Shown: positions 48,801-60,582 of the stretch, piece after piece | Layout: each line of letters opens with the position of its first letter | Numbering within the stretch: position 1 is the stretch's first letter | Origin: Crambe crambe | Taxonomy: Eukaryota; Porifera; Demospongiae; Poecilosclerida; Crambeidae | NCBI GenBank assembly: GCA_963924555.1 | Contig: OZ004591.1 | Location: 1,984,001 to 2,048,000, forward strand | DNA length: 64,000 nt | Reading direction: 5' to 3' | Made by a program: the position numbers and the translations under genes | The notes under the pieces: model-generated | The model's input: only the letters and a program-made list of their open reading frames with translations | Database searches by the model: none | What the model was told of the DNA's origin: nothing

Positions 48801-49949
48801 GCAGACCATAATAATTATTACTGGCTTATTTTTCTTCATAGAATCTTCTGGAGAAATATCCCACTAACTCTGTGATTGAGCAACCTGTTGCGTTCAAAGA
48901 GAACAAGATAGAGTTGAATATTCCTAAGGGAGGTCTTGATTTGGAAGGAGGTTGGAAGATTCATCCACCGGCAGCACCCATTGTAAGTGCACAGAGCTAT
49001 ATAGCTGTCCACAATTAAGGCATTTCCCTTTGGACTCACTCACTTCTTTATCATACAGATTCTCAAGTCTCATGTGGACACTTACCAACTTCATAAGCGA
49101 TTTTCTTTCTGCAAATTGAAAGTACGATACAGAGGTGTGGCACCCACTAGATCTGACCTGACATACAGCATTGACCTTCTTGGTGCTGAAGAACCTTACA
49201 CTTATTTCACATTGTGCATTTCATCTCAAGGTAAAGTTGCCATAATTTATAACTAGCTATCCAGTTGTAGTCAATACAATTGTCTTGTAGTATCTCCTCC
49301 AGTACAATCTCTGTCATCATCTGGAAATGAATCAGGGATTTCCTCAGTAGCATCAGCAAGCAATGTAAGTCACTTCAAGACCTCACGATCACACCTAACT
49401 CTTAACTGACAATAATGTCCATTATAGGTGAGAGCCAGCACTAGTCCACAAGTTCTATTTCCAGAAAAGTCTTGTGAGTATGGTGGTACTTACAACACAA
49501 TATTTAATTTCATTTAACTGAGTATCTTCTTTTCCATTTACAGACCAGAACATACTGGCAACAGTAGATGACACAGACCTTGGTAAGCAAGCTATACACA
49601 TACTTGTAGTTTGCAGTTACTGTTCATTCTTCCTTCTTTCTAAGGTATTGATGATATTGGAGATGTCTTTGATGGAGTGGAGAAGTTATCTCCAAAATGG
49701 GACTTGTTAGCTATGAAGCTACGTCTGAGAAATCATGCAGTTGAAAACATCCAGGAAAATTGCAGTGATGTCATGAGTAGCCTTAGTAAAGCCTTAAAAG
49801 AGTGGCTGAAGTTGAACTACAATCACCAAAAATATGGAAGACCAAGCTGGCGGAGGTTAGCAGAGGCTGTGCGGAGTCTTGATTATGGACTCTTTGAGGA
49901 GATAGCCACTAATCATAAAGGTAAGAAAAAGCAGGTTCCTTTACACTGA
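45865..49949 (+). CDS. P-loop GTPase-like / COR / ZU5 / Death-domain protein with one in-frame stop
   Basis: Nine exons (45865-47989, 48034-48081, 48186-48778, 48842-48982, 49059-49230, 49291-49364, 49428-49473, 49544-49582, 49645-49949) keep phase for 1180 codons. Order: Walker A AYGVPGSGKTSLHY (about residue 43), a Glu/Pro-rich insert (100-195), a G3-like QFIDSGGQPKLLE (about 217), a G4-like VVVGTFKD (about 312), and a COR-like winged-helix region (ALLFWHEINLIMYFPSILPE). Then come a Cys-rich block, a ZU5 domain (YGFKLHLPENALPPDVTECS), a UPA-like segment (LTYSIDLLGAEEPY), a Ser-rich linker, and a C-terminal Death domain (LSPKWDLLAMKLRLRNHAVE, then PSWRRLAEAVRSLD). One TAA (47098-47100) lies between YVMSIA and ELHIEITE in the COR region, with no shift of frame. 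It could be an inactivated allele, readthrough or an assembly error. The architecture suggests a ROCO-like signalling receptor for death or immunity. Confidence 0.8.
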
Positions 49950-50122
49950 TTATTAATAATTATTTCATTCCCTTTGATCATAGCACTCAAGAGACAAAAA
50001 CTTGACACTTCACATGCACACTAACATTGATTTTTTATAAGATCACATACAAGGATATTTTACAAATTATATTTCAATACTTATTGTAATTTCACATGAA
50101 AAAAATTAATGAAATAACAATA

Positions 50123-50425
50123 GACTAGTGATGATGTGTGTATTGAAATGGAGGATGATGTCATGGTAATTGTGACAGTGATGATACAATTTTTTGTGTC
50201 ATGTGTTAGATCAAACTTCCAAGTCTCCAGTCAAGAAACAGGCACACTGCTGATGTGTTTCATTTCAATGCAAGTCCTTATTTCCATGTATTGTGAATAC
50301 TTACATTTTAAGTGCATATTTTAATGTCTCTATTATCCACTGACTTAACATCTCTGTACAGTGGGACCTCTAAATAAGCAGACATGTCTGGAAGAGCATA
50401 ATAGTCTCTTTATTTGGAGACAGAG
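50123..50425 (+). pseudogene. Captured fragment of the Kelch gene (exon 4 start and flanking introns)
   Basis: 50123-50174 repeats 42296-42347, 50210-50275 repeats the first 69 bases of the Kelch exon at 42375, and 50276-50425 repeats intron text from 42627-42774. The exon's second half is missing. It is a deleted copy moved 8 kb downstream, just behind the Death exon. Confidence 0.85.
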
Positions 50426-50461
50426 TGATTCCATTTTTAGATCAAAGTTACGATTATCCTC

Positions 50462-52618
50462 TTTTTTAGATCACAAAAAATGATGTAATACTGGCAAGCA
50501 GTTATCATATTGTGTACAAAAGCCCTGAAGATGTCGGGTCTCTAAAATATCATATTGATCTCCTTGGAGCCAAGAAACCTCACGACTTCTTTATTTTGAA
50601 TGTATCACCTCATTATGGTAGGCTTCATGCACCTTCCTTCGTATTGTTTATTATATTTTTATTTATCAATAGATATCCATGTGAACAACTCGGACTGTAG
50701 TCCCCACTAATACTTCAGTGAAAGGTGTGTGTCATTATTATTGCTAGAAACTATTTGTAATAATTATTATTACTGAGTACAAACATGGAGTGGATGTTGT
50801 AGGAACCACATCCTTCAATTACAGAAGAAAGGCTACTAGTTTTTCCTTGGAAAAAAAATGGCCTTAAGCTCTACTTTCCAGAGGAAAAATCATGGCTTTA
50901 AGCTACACTTTCCAGAAAGTGGTTTACCTCCTGGGATCACTGAGTGTGCTATTCAAGTTAATGATGCTCTCTGTGGTCATTTTGAATTCTCCAGTGATAC
51001 TGAGTTGGTTAGTGGAGTTTACTACATTCGTTGCCATCACTCATTCACTAAGCCAGTGACTATGGAGATACAGCACTATTCTGCCAAAGAAGATATTGAA
51101 GAACTCAGTTTTGCCATCAGCACTGGAGACGAGTTACCCTGTCAGTTCAACTTGTGTGAGAATGGAGTATTTGCTGCTCATTCTCAATTTGGGGCCATCG
51201 AGAGAAGAGAAATGCTTCACATGTTCTCTACCAAGCATATCTACTCAATATTCTGCAGGATAGTTGGATGTATATAATATTCAGGATTCTGAACTCCATG
51301 CTAAGGTATAGTTGATTATAGTTTGAATTCCTCTATGACACTGGCTATTTTTCATAGGTATTGTTTGAGCACTATCAAATCGTTAGTACTTAGAATGTAC
51401 TTGATCAGGAAATTATCTTCCTGGAAGGAGAGATTAAACTCAACATTCCAATATCTGGTGTGACTGTGTATGATTCTTGGAGAATACAACCTTTAACAGC
51501 ACCTGTGGTCAGTTCTACAACAATTTCATTGCTCCAATAGAATTAGTTCTCATAAAATTAGCTTATAAAACAAACCACCAGCGTTTCGACCAGAATAGTC
51601 TTGTTTCATAAGCTAATTTTATGAGAACTAGAATTTTTATCATGTTAGCTGAGAAAAATAAGCAGAATTTCATTGCTGTTAATAATAACTTGCTATCTGC
51701 ATGAGTATTTGTATCATTCCAGTTAGTAATTGGTACCATATGTTAGGTCCTTACATAGAATACTTACATTCTAGATCCAAAAGGAGAGTGTGGATGCATT
51801 TCAGAAGAACAGGCAGCTGTCATGTCGTAAACTGCGTGTGTATAGGACCTCTGAAAAAGCAGACCCTCGTCTAACTCATCAAATCACATTCTTGGTGCCA
51901 AAGAGCCCAATAATGCTGTCTATTGTATCCTGGTATGTTAATTCATAATACTAACATTAAGTAGGTAGTATACATGTTAACATGTGCAATAGCTATGAAA
52001 ATGAATGAGAGTTGATTTTTGTTTTGCAGTGTCTCCTCCAGCGCAATCTCTGCCATCATCTGGAAATGAACTAGGGATTTCCCCAGTAGCATCAGCAACC
52101 AATGTAAGTCACTAAAAGATATCATGGATGTGACTCATAAATATTGTAGGTGAGAGCCAGCACTACAGAAAAGTCTTGTGAGTATGGTTGATCCTTATAC
52201 AATTAATTTTATCTTCTTTTCCTTTTACAGACCAGAACATACTGGTAGCAGTAGATGACACAGACCTTGGTAAGCGTATTTTAGCTGGCTATGCATATGA
52301 TATTTGTAGTCTGTAGTTACTGTTCAGTCTTCCTTCTTTCCAAAGAGATGTCTTGGATGAAGTGGAGAACTTATCTCCTAAATGGCTATTAAGCTAGGTC
52401 TGAGAAATCATGCAGTTGAAAATATCCAGGAAAATTGCAGTGATGTCATGAGTAGACTGTTTAAAGCCTTGAAAGAGTGGCTGAAGTTGAACTACAATCA
52501 CCAAAAATATGGAAGACCAAGCTGGCGGAGGTTAGCAGAGGCTGTGCGGAGTCTCGATTATGGACTCTTTGAGGAGATAGCCAGGAATCATGCAGGTGAG
52601 ATGATACAGTTTCTCTAG
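50462..52618 (+). pseudogene. Decayed tandem copies of the ZU5-UPA-Death half of the upstream gene
   Basis: 50470-50620 repeats the UPA-like exon (LKYHIDLLGAKKPHDFFILN). Then a second set follows in the original order: ZU5 at about 50815-51240 (GFKLHFPESGLPPGITECAI), the next exon at 51355-51510 (FLEGEIKLNIPISGVTVYDS), UPA-like at 51775-51930, and linker exons at 52030-52105, 52150-52180 and 52230-52272 (DQNILVAVDDTDL). A Death exon follows at 52347-52618 (GRPSWRRLAEAVRSLDYGLF almost unchanged). There is no GTPase/COR part. The ZU5 copy has a duplicated, frame-shifted start. The third segment carries a stop (HYQIVST then TAG). The Death copy has lost a few codons after LSPKW. So it is probably non-functional, although the Death part stays long and open (MAIKLGLRNHAVENIQENCS). 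Confidence 0.8.
51544..51630. repeat. Short foldback, 30-bp arms
   Basis: TAGTTCTCATAAAATTAGCT at 51544 and its inverse AGCTAATTTTATGAGAACTA ending at 51630, one mismatch over 30 bp, 27-base loop. It is probably a small MITE in the decayed copy. Confidence 0.75.
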
Positions 52619-53451
52619 ATTGTTTATCATTTCCTTTGATGTGCAGCTCAAGATATGTCACAGAGTTGATATGCTCAGTGAATTGAGGCAAATATGAACA
52701 AACACTTGACACTCACCATGCATAATACCCACACACTTTGTAGCACACTCCATTATGCATTTATTGTATTCTATGATGCACTTTTCTATAGTTTCTATAA
52801 TAACTGTATTAATTTTTTTCACTAACTTCCTTATGAAAATATCCACTAGCTTGACTTTTCTGTGCGACTCTATGAAATTATCTTTACCAAATCAGATCAT
52901 AATTGCAATACATGTAGACCTTTAATGTTTCAGCTGTGACTCTGAGGATCTTTTATTGGAAGACTAAGCAGTAGCTAGGACTATTATATGTTGTATTATG
53001 TTTAAACTGTGCGTATGAGCAGTAAAATTATTATTTCCTCAATCCCAGCCCTTGGGAAGATTGTTGCAGAAAGCTTAGCCTACATAAGGTAAAGATTGTG
53101 AATTCGATATTGTAATCTTGCTGGTTTACTGATGTTGTTTTCATTATAATGTCCCCTACCTAATAGCTAGAAGCATCGATTAAGAAGTTGAAGTTACTGC
53201 TGGTGAAGACCTGTTAGCAAAGAAATGCAGGGATCGGAGAAAAGATGATATCTCTACCAGTCCAGTGAAGATGGTAAGTTCTGCCAAAAGTCCGCGTGTC
53301 TCTAGATCATAGATATACTATGATTAGATCGTAAGTTAGTAAGGTGGTGTTGTGCTAGTTCCTGAGGTCAATGAATAGGGGAAGTTTGGAGTATTCTTCC
53401 TTTCCCTTTTGTGTTTTTGTGATCACAGCATTTTTTCTAAGTTTCAATCAT
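52619..53451. other. Interval behind the duplicate Death exon
   Basis: Short open, splice-framed stretches occur: CTTGGGAAGATTGTTGCAGA at about 53052, and GACCTGTTAGCAAAGAAATG at 53209 followed by CAGGGATCGGAGAAAAGATG at 53228. I cannot assign them to a family. They could be leftover exons of either duplicated gene. Confidence 0.35.
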
Positions 53452-53454
53452 TAA

Positions 53455-55152
53455 GGCCAGACCAACACGAGTATAGGCTTCCAGAAAAGTGACCCGGGTG
53501 GCAGGGATAATTTTATAAACATTATACACAAAGTGACCTAAGGCCACACCAAATTAATTACTTGTTTATCATCCTAATTTCTTCAAAAAATAGGAGAGGG
53601 GGGGAGGCTTTTATTTTTATTTTTTATTGGTTTCCATGGCAACTATTTATACAGGATCTAAAAAGCAAACGAGTATAAACATGGATATCATTATGGAAAT
53701 ATGCATAAAAAGCTGAATTTTAATAAAAAAAAGAAGTTGAAGTTCCTGCACACTTTATTATATTTGAGAATAACAAACCATAATTTAATAGCCACCAAAA
53801 CTAAAATCACATGAAAATCACACCTGAACTTCAAATAGAGCACACCATGCGCATGCTCAGTAGAAATAAAATTAAAAGTCCAGAAGAGCAAAAATTAGGA
53901 GAGGGAGGGGATGATAAACAAGTAATTAAGTTGATGTGGCCTAAGGAACAATTTTTTTATACATACACAGAAAGCATTAATTTTCAGTCAAGAAAAAAAC
54001 CAAAAAAACAATAAAATACTAGTCCAGAGTCTTTCGTTTTTTTGAAATATTACTGACAGCTCCCCATGTGTGGAGTTCCTTTCCATCGCGGCACAGGAAA
54101 CATATTGGCCTTACAACCTGTTTTCGTTGTTTCAAATCACGAACCACTTCAGGGTTCTCCCCAGGATTTATTAAAGGCATAGGGGCAAGACTGACAAGAC
54201 CATATAATTATCATGAAGAGTGTTCTGAGAAGCCACCAGTAAGGCACAGTGGCAAGATATAAGGCATAGCTGAAGGCATAGTGGCAAGACAGAAGGTATG
54301 AAAAGAACTGAAGGCATAGTGGCAAGACATAAGGCATAGGGGGAAGAACTGAAGGCATAGGGGCCCATTATACCTTAAGATGCCTGGGGAGAACCCTGCA
54401 CTTCATCTTCCACTAGTGTTTCTTCGGGACCACCACAATGTGAACGAACTGATGGAAAGTTTGCTGTACAAGTACTGTAATACTGAGGTTCAACAGGATC
54501 TTGGCAAGTATCTTGGAATCTCTCACCAACAGTACTGACAATGTCTGAAGTCCAACCTATTCATAGCAGCTAGAACTTCAAGGCATATCTCAACCTCTGG
54601 TCTCCATGAAGTTTATCTCCTTCAATCTTAGCAGGTAATCTTTTCTCACGTTGAGATGCCATGAGAACAGTGAAGGCATTCCTTGATTGTGGTTGTTCTT
54701 CATATTTTACTGATGAACAAGAAAATTGCTGATAAATCCATAAAGATATAATTATGGGTTTGAAACGTTCTACAAGACCAGTTAACTATATATAGCTAAT
54801 GACCTGCATAATTGGAGCACTCAATGGCACCATATGGTTCTGAGATGCATCACTATTATAAATTAGTCAACCTGAGCTTCACAACTTTCACCAGATAACG
54901 TTCTTTCTAAAACAGATCCAAACGTATCTACAGAGCTAGCAAGTATTACAGTAGAGGGAAGCAAAAGTGTGTTACCCCTTCTCGCCTCGACACTCAACCA
55001 GCAACTATAAACAGCCATTTTCGAAATTTCACACATATACATGCATTCCTTTTGATCACGTGACTAAAATGATGATGTCATTTTTACATTTATAAATGAA
55101 AAATAATTAAACCCGGCGGACTCGTGAAGCAACATTTCAAGTTGGTCTGACC
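53455..55152. mobile_element. PIF/Harbinger-like DNA element, degenerate or non-autonomous
   Basis: The ends GGCCAGACCAAC (53455) and GTTGGTCTGACC (ending 55152) are inverted, one mismatch in 12. TAA flanks both sides (53452-53454 and 55153-55155), the TWA target typical of PIF/Harbinger. The interior contains an inverted repeat (about 53546-53578 versus 53912-53945) and minus-strand text that translates to short zinc-finger-like peptide (CFLCRDGKELHTWGAV) without a long ORF. It stops 37 bp before the first succinyl-CoA ligase-like exon. Confidence 0.6.
54149..54400. repeat. Foldback-bounded GGCATAGNGGCAAGAC tandem repeat
   Basis: CAGGGTTCTCCCCAGG (54152) and its inverse CCTGGGGAGAACCCTG (ending 54399) bracket about eight copies of AAGGCATAGTGGCAAGAC. 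The bracket words also occur around 1597 and 1697 in the MGAT5 intron, so this is a small repeat family. Confidence 0.7.
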
Positions 55153-55189
55153 TAAGTGGCTAATAATGATATTTCAATTTCGTTTGCAG

Positions 55190-56748
55190 AACAAATGCTG
55201 AGTCTGTATGAAATATGAAATGATGTTGAAGAAGGATGCCACGATGATGGAGATTAATCCCATAGTAGAGACACTGGACACCTCATGGAAGAAAAGAGGT
55301 TAGTAAGAAAGATGTATGTAGGATGAGAGGGTGAGAGAGGGGAGTATGGGAGTAGGAAAGAGACGACTGTGTAACTATGGAGAGGGTGAAGAGGGAAGAG
55401 GGTTGGAAAAGAAGTGGGATGTGTGTGTGCAAATGAGAGTGAGGGAGAGAGGAGTGTGTGGGATGGATAAGAACAGAGGATGTGAGGTGTGTAGAAAGAA
55501 AAATCCTATGGCTGGAAAAAAATAATTTTTTATGACCAAAAAATGATTAAGTGTATAACTGTGGATAGGCTTGATTCTATTATGCTGGCATAAATGTGGC
55601 ATAAGAGGTACTCCCTAGCATCAGGCTTAATGAGGTGAATATTAGGGCATGATTGGCGAGGTCAAGGAAGCTAGCATGTAATATATGCGAAGAGATGATT
55701 ATGAACAGTAAATTTAAAATTTCCCACTAATCACTCCACCCCTTTATTGTCTAGAGCCCTGATTTTTCCCATCCTTAAGAAAGTGTTCTAAATGGAGCCC
55801 TGAATGGGATTCCCTCTTTTGTTCTTTTTCAAGTCCACTTTTAGTCTGGTGTATGTATCCTGTATGAGTGGATCAATTCCATGTGTATGATTTGTGACAA
55901 ATTTAATGATGATCTGTGTACAATATCTAAACCCACTTTCTGTACTCTATGCTCCTCTTGTGTCTAGACCAGCTTCGTGGCTTCTATGACATATTACCCT
56001 CTTATGAAGCCAGTTTTAATCTCCTATATCCCTCTTGTGGAACCAGTATTATGACACTACAATTGTATTATCCTCATATGAAACCAGTTCCATCATGTAT
56101 TATTCTAACCCATTTGTGAAACCAACATAGTCAGTTACACTAATGTGGTTTCTTCATGCAAGCTCTACCATTAGAGTACTGGGTGTGTAATCTTTTTAGT
56201 ATGCTTGTAACAAGATTACACATTCAACACTCTTTTCTAGTCTCCTGAAAATAATCTCCTGTAGGGTGATTGCAGAAGTGCCTGGGGCTGGCTGTGCCAG
56301 ACTAGGCTGGCTCATGAGACTAGGATTAGAGATGGAGTAACAGTGGTGGCAGCAAACCACTATGTATTCTCCCAGTCATGTCACTGATCATGTAACTCAT
56401 ACCCACTACTGGACTGGGCTTTATTTGGAGTCTGATTTTATGTATCAATCTTGCTGGTACAGTGCATCACAGATGGTAGAGCACTCTACTATCTATGGTG
56501 TTCAATCAGCCATATCTTAAACATGCTGATGAAATGACTTCAAATTTCTATCATGTGTTCTATATATTATTTCACCCTCAAGGCAACTAGTTATGAGTCC
56601 TGGAGAGCTGAAGTGGGTACATCTTTTCTCTGAGGGATTGGTCTCTGGAAGATGATCGTGTCAGTATTCCAGGGTCACCATGGTGATATTTATATAAAAG
56701 AGGACATTCCATCAGAGATGTGCAAGGAAGGAGTGGATATAGTAAATG
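55190..56748 (+). pseudogene. Succinyl-CoA ligase beta-subunit-like decayed copy 1
   Basis: Exon 55190-55298 carries KKDATMMEINPIVETLDTSW, the conserved EINP block of the ATP-grasp beta subunit. Its 5' part is shifted out of frame and holds a TGA. At 56612-56640 CATCTTTTCTCTGAGGGATT encodes IFSLRDW of the next exon. Directly after it, 56662-56748 encodes GHHGDIYIKEDIP, then CKEGVDIVN, the upstream SSHGGVNIEDVA-like block. That order means a deletion has joined two tandem units. Intron text is rich in TATCCCTCTTGTGAAACCAG repeats. Confidence 0.65.
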
Positions 56749-57500
56749 GTGAGTGATTTTATCATCCTTGTGGAGATCACTACCATAATTGTAGGCACAC
56801 AGTGCACATGTCAATGGATAGACACTGAAGGTCCATTCATACTGTATACCGTATGGCTGGATATTTCCAAGGTAGATTTGGTTTGATTTCTTATTCATCA
56901 TAAAATTATCAGTTATGGATGAACACATTCCTTTAATTATGGCCGTACTTCTTGTAGTGTTCCGGCCATTGTTGGTTTGGTATCTCCTACCTACTCTGTT
57001 TATCTACTGAGTGATGACCTTAGAAAGTGTTATAAATATAGCCCTGAATGTGATTCCCTCTTTCGGTCTTTTTCAAGTCCATTTTTAGTCTGGTGTATGT
57101 ATCTTGCTTGTATGTGTGGATCAGTTCCATGTATATGATGTGTTCAGCATTGGACAAATGCTCTTACTACAATATCTGAACCCCATTTCTGTCTTTCTTG
57201 GTTACTGTGTTTCCATGGAGCTTTGAAGGAATCAGCTGTTCTTTCACATAGTCTTGTGTGAAATCCCATGGTCATAGAGATAGCATTAACAGTTTATATG
57301 TTGCATGCATGAAGTCTTTATCTTCTGTCACTTTCATGTGAAACAACTCCTCTTGTGAGACCATCTTTGTGGGTTCTATATTACCTTCTTGTGAAGCCAG
57401 TTTCATTAACTATTAATTGCCTATATCCCTCTTGTGGAACCAGTGTTATCTAGAATCGTATTATCCTCTTATGAATCCAGTTCTCTCACACAGGTCTATT
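55975..57500. repeat. Dispersed CCCTCTTGTGAAACCAG repeat
   Basis: The word CTCTTGTGAAACCAGTTT and variants recur at 55994-56120 and 57340-57490. They recur again at 57835-57870 and 61330-61860, always in the introns of the succinyl-CoA ligase-like copies. Copies are 40-70 bp apart and diverged. Confidence 0.65.
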
Positions 57501-58019
57501 GAAAAACTTTCCAGACATTATGTTTTCGTTCATCTCTCTCTTGGTCAATGGCACATTCTTCAGCTTTGCGGTCATGAATTTGTGCCTGGAAGGAGGTCAG
57601 CTGCTGTTTACGCACCATTCATAGTGTCTCTGTAGGCATCATAATTGAGATGACTACATTTCAGCCCAAGCAAAATACCAAAAGGATCTGAGCATGCAAT
57701 TTGCTTCAGTAGTTCATGATAAGGAGAAAGAATTAGACTTGCTCAGTAAGCAAGAAAAAACTTTTGACTGCTAAGCAACAAAATATCATTAGAAGTGTAG
57801 TACAAAGTGGCTGTTGGGTTACACTAATGTGGTATCACCCTCTTGTGAAACCAGTTTCTTGGTGCAAGCTCTGCCACTGGAGTACTGTAGTCAAGTGTGC
57901 AATGGTGCCAGTGGAAAGACTGTTATCAGGGGGGTGTGTAATCTTTTAAGAATGTGTTGTGATAGGGTTACACACTCGACACTCTATTCTAGTCTCCTGA
58001 AATGCAATCTCCTCTGAAC

Positions 58020-60582
58020 TCCTGTAGGGTGATTGTGTGGACCTGGTGGTGGACTACATACGTGCACTTGATGTTGTTATTATTCCAGGGTCACATGTCA
58101 GTCACCATGGTGATGGTTTTATAGAAGAAGATGTTAGAGACTCCCTCAGAAGGAGTGGACATTGTAGTGATTTTGTGGAGATGGTTGGCACAGTGAGCAT
58201 GTCAATGGGCAGGCACTGAAGGTCCATTCATACTGTATGCAGTAGGGCTGGATATTTCCAAGGATTAAAACTTGCTTATTCATGTGCAGAGATTATGGAA
58301 TGAGCTGTACTTCCTGTAAATGACTGTAGTGTTCCTTTGTGTGTGGCCATCACTATATTTGGTATCTTTACTGAGCAATGAGCATGCCCACTGCTGGACT
58401 GGGCTTTATTGATTTAACCTACATATATCTTGCTGCTAGATTCTGGCTATGCTTTCTGGAATTGTATCAGTGTGCTGGGTCTATATTGAAAGTGATACTT
58501 GTATGGTAAGGTGTGGCAGTTCATGCAAGTGTATATGCCACTGTACACTGACTCAGTTTGGTGGTCATGTTCATGTTTGCTCGCTGGACATTCACATCCA
58601 CACAAACAAATCAAGGCATAGTCACTGGATGTCAGGTTTATTCCAAGGAATTCACATTTTGATAATGCATCACAAATCAATGCTAACACTTATGGACCAG
58701 GAAATATGCCCCAGGGTTGAGGGAGATGTTAGGGGAGATGTTTGTACAAGTAGTAAGTGGATATTCTACTGATTCAGTTCCTGATCAATTTTAATCAGCT
58801 TAATAAATTAGTCACTTCTCAAACAAAACATGTTGATAAAACAATTATTACTTCAAACTCCTTTCACATGTTGTATGTATAATGGTTGGACTATCTCCTC
58901 ACCAATTTCCAGTCTCAAGGCTACTAGTAATCATGAGTTAAAGTGGTCATATTTGATTCCTGTCATATTTATTGTCTTTCAGGTTGTAGAACAATCCCGA
59001 GTCTGTATAAAATGGAGAAGTATGCCATGATGATGGAGATTAATCCCATGAAAAGAGGTACGCATGTAGCTAACATGACATCACATGTACTTGGACAACT
59101 AATGGGAACAAGATAAGAGGTGTGGCAGGGGGTGGGGATGATGTCATGTGATAGGTACATGTATGCAGTGGAATCCAGTTACCCTTGGGACTGAACAAAA
59201 TGGTTGCTCTACAGAGGTGGCCCTTTTACACTGTATGTCTGTCTTTGAGACTATTCATTTGGACATCAAATACTAACTCATGAGTGACCTGCTAAGTTGG
59301 GTTCCACTGTACTGAGGGTTTTTACTACATGAATTGCAACTTTTGCAAGCTTAATCATTGTCACATTTAATCACATGCAAAATGCTCCCCACACTCCCCC
59401 TTCATTGTTCAGAGTCCTGATTTTGCCCCCTCCTTAGAAACATCTCTCCATACGTACATCCCTGATTATGTTTGTCTTCATGATTGCAGTGGTGTTCTTT
59501 TCTCCGATGGACTGGTCTCATGAAGATTCACACTGGCATCAGGTACATCATAGGCTGTCTTTGTGAGCATTTCTTTATCGTACATATAAAATTACATACA
59601 TACATACATACATACATACACTGTACAATGGAACCTCACACTTTTCTCCTTGTCCCATTACAATGCACATCTCTATATATGTCGCTGTGTGTCCACCCTT
59701 AAGTAAGGACACCTCTCTAATCTGTATGCTCCCAAAGGTGTCTACATTGAGAATGTGATGCAAGTGTGTTATGTAACATTAGGCCCACCAGGCACATGTC
59801 CATGTGGTCATGATTCAGTGACCCTTTACCATATATGCCATTTCTGGCTAGCTGCCCAATGAGTATTAACCTAACACTGGAAGATAATGTAAACCTCTGA
59901 AGTCCTAACCCTCAGCAAACAGCTTAGTATCAATAAAATTGTGTATCAGATGCGTAATATGGAGCAGATCACCAGCAGGAGGTAGTCAGCCTAAAGCCTT
60001 ATAGATGAGTAGTAGGTAATGGTTGGCATCACAGTGTGCATTGTATGGAGTGTTATGGTGTTGGAAATCTTGTCCTTCTTTCTGGAATAAAACCTTTTCC
60101 AAAATTGGCTAATGTAACAGATACACTGAGGGTTAATGAGTCTGGACATTGTCTGTTGCACTGACTATCACAAGGTGCTATATCACTGCCCATAACTTAA
60201 GTTGACTGCACAAGCTTCAGCTTTCACATAGAAACATGTAACTGCACTGTTACTCCTTGTGAACTAACAATACAGTGGAACCTGACTTAGTGTCTACACA
60301 GAGTCAACAAGTCATCTACGTTCACCTCATACCGGTCAAGATGAAAAGTCCAACCTAATATAAATCTGGTGACTTTGTAAAGGGACACCTCTGTATAGCA
60401 ACCACTTTATTGAGTCCCATTATAGCCAGGTTCTGCTCTATGTGAAATTATATGTGTACATAAAATGCTTATCTATTTCTACACTTCCAACAGGTCAATG
60501 CTGTATTTATTAGGGGAAGGGATCATTGCAGCTGCTCAGGAGAGGAACCTCAGAATACCCATAGTAGTCGGACTCCAAGGTA
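58020..60582 (+). pseudogene. Succinyl-CoA ligase beta-subunit-like decayed copy 2
   Basis: Pieces in native order are 58088-58200 (SHHGDGFIEEDVRDSLR), 58983-59057 (MEKYA then MMMEINPM, with the following TLDSSG part lost), 59490-59560 (remnant of the DAK/IFSLRDW exon), and 60512-60581. The last reads GEGIIAAAQERNLRIPIVVG, matching the [20 protein letters not shown] block of SUCLA2. Splice sites are mostly kept, but reading frames are broken in at least two pieces. Flanking introns align with copy 3. Confidence 0.65.
59596..59622. repeat. (ATAC)n microsatellite
   Basis: Six or seven ACAT units. The same repeat lies at the equivalent place in copy 3 (63281-63352). Confidence 0.9.
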
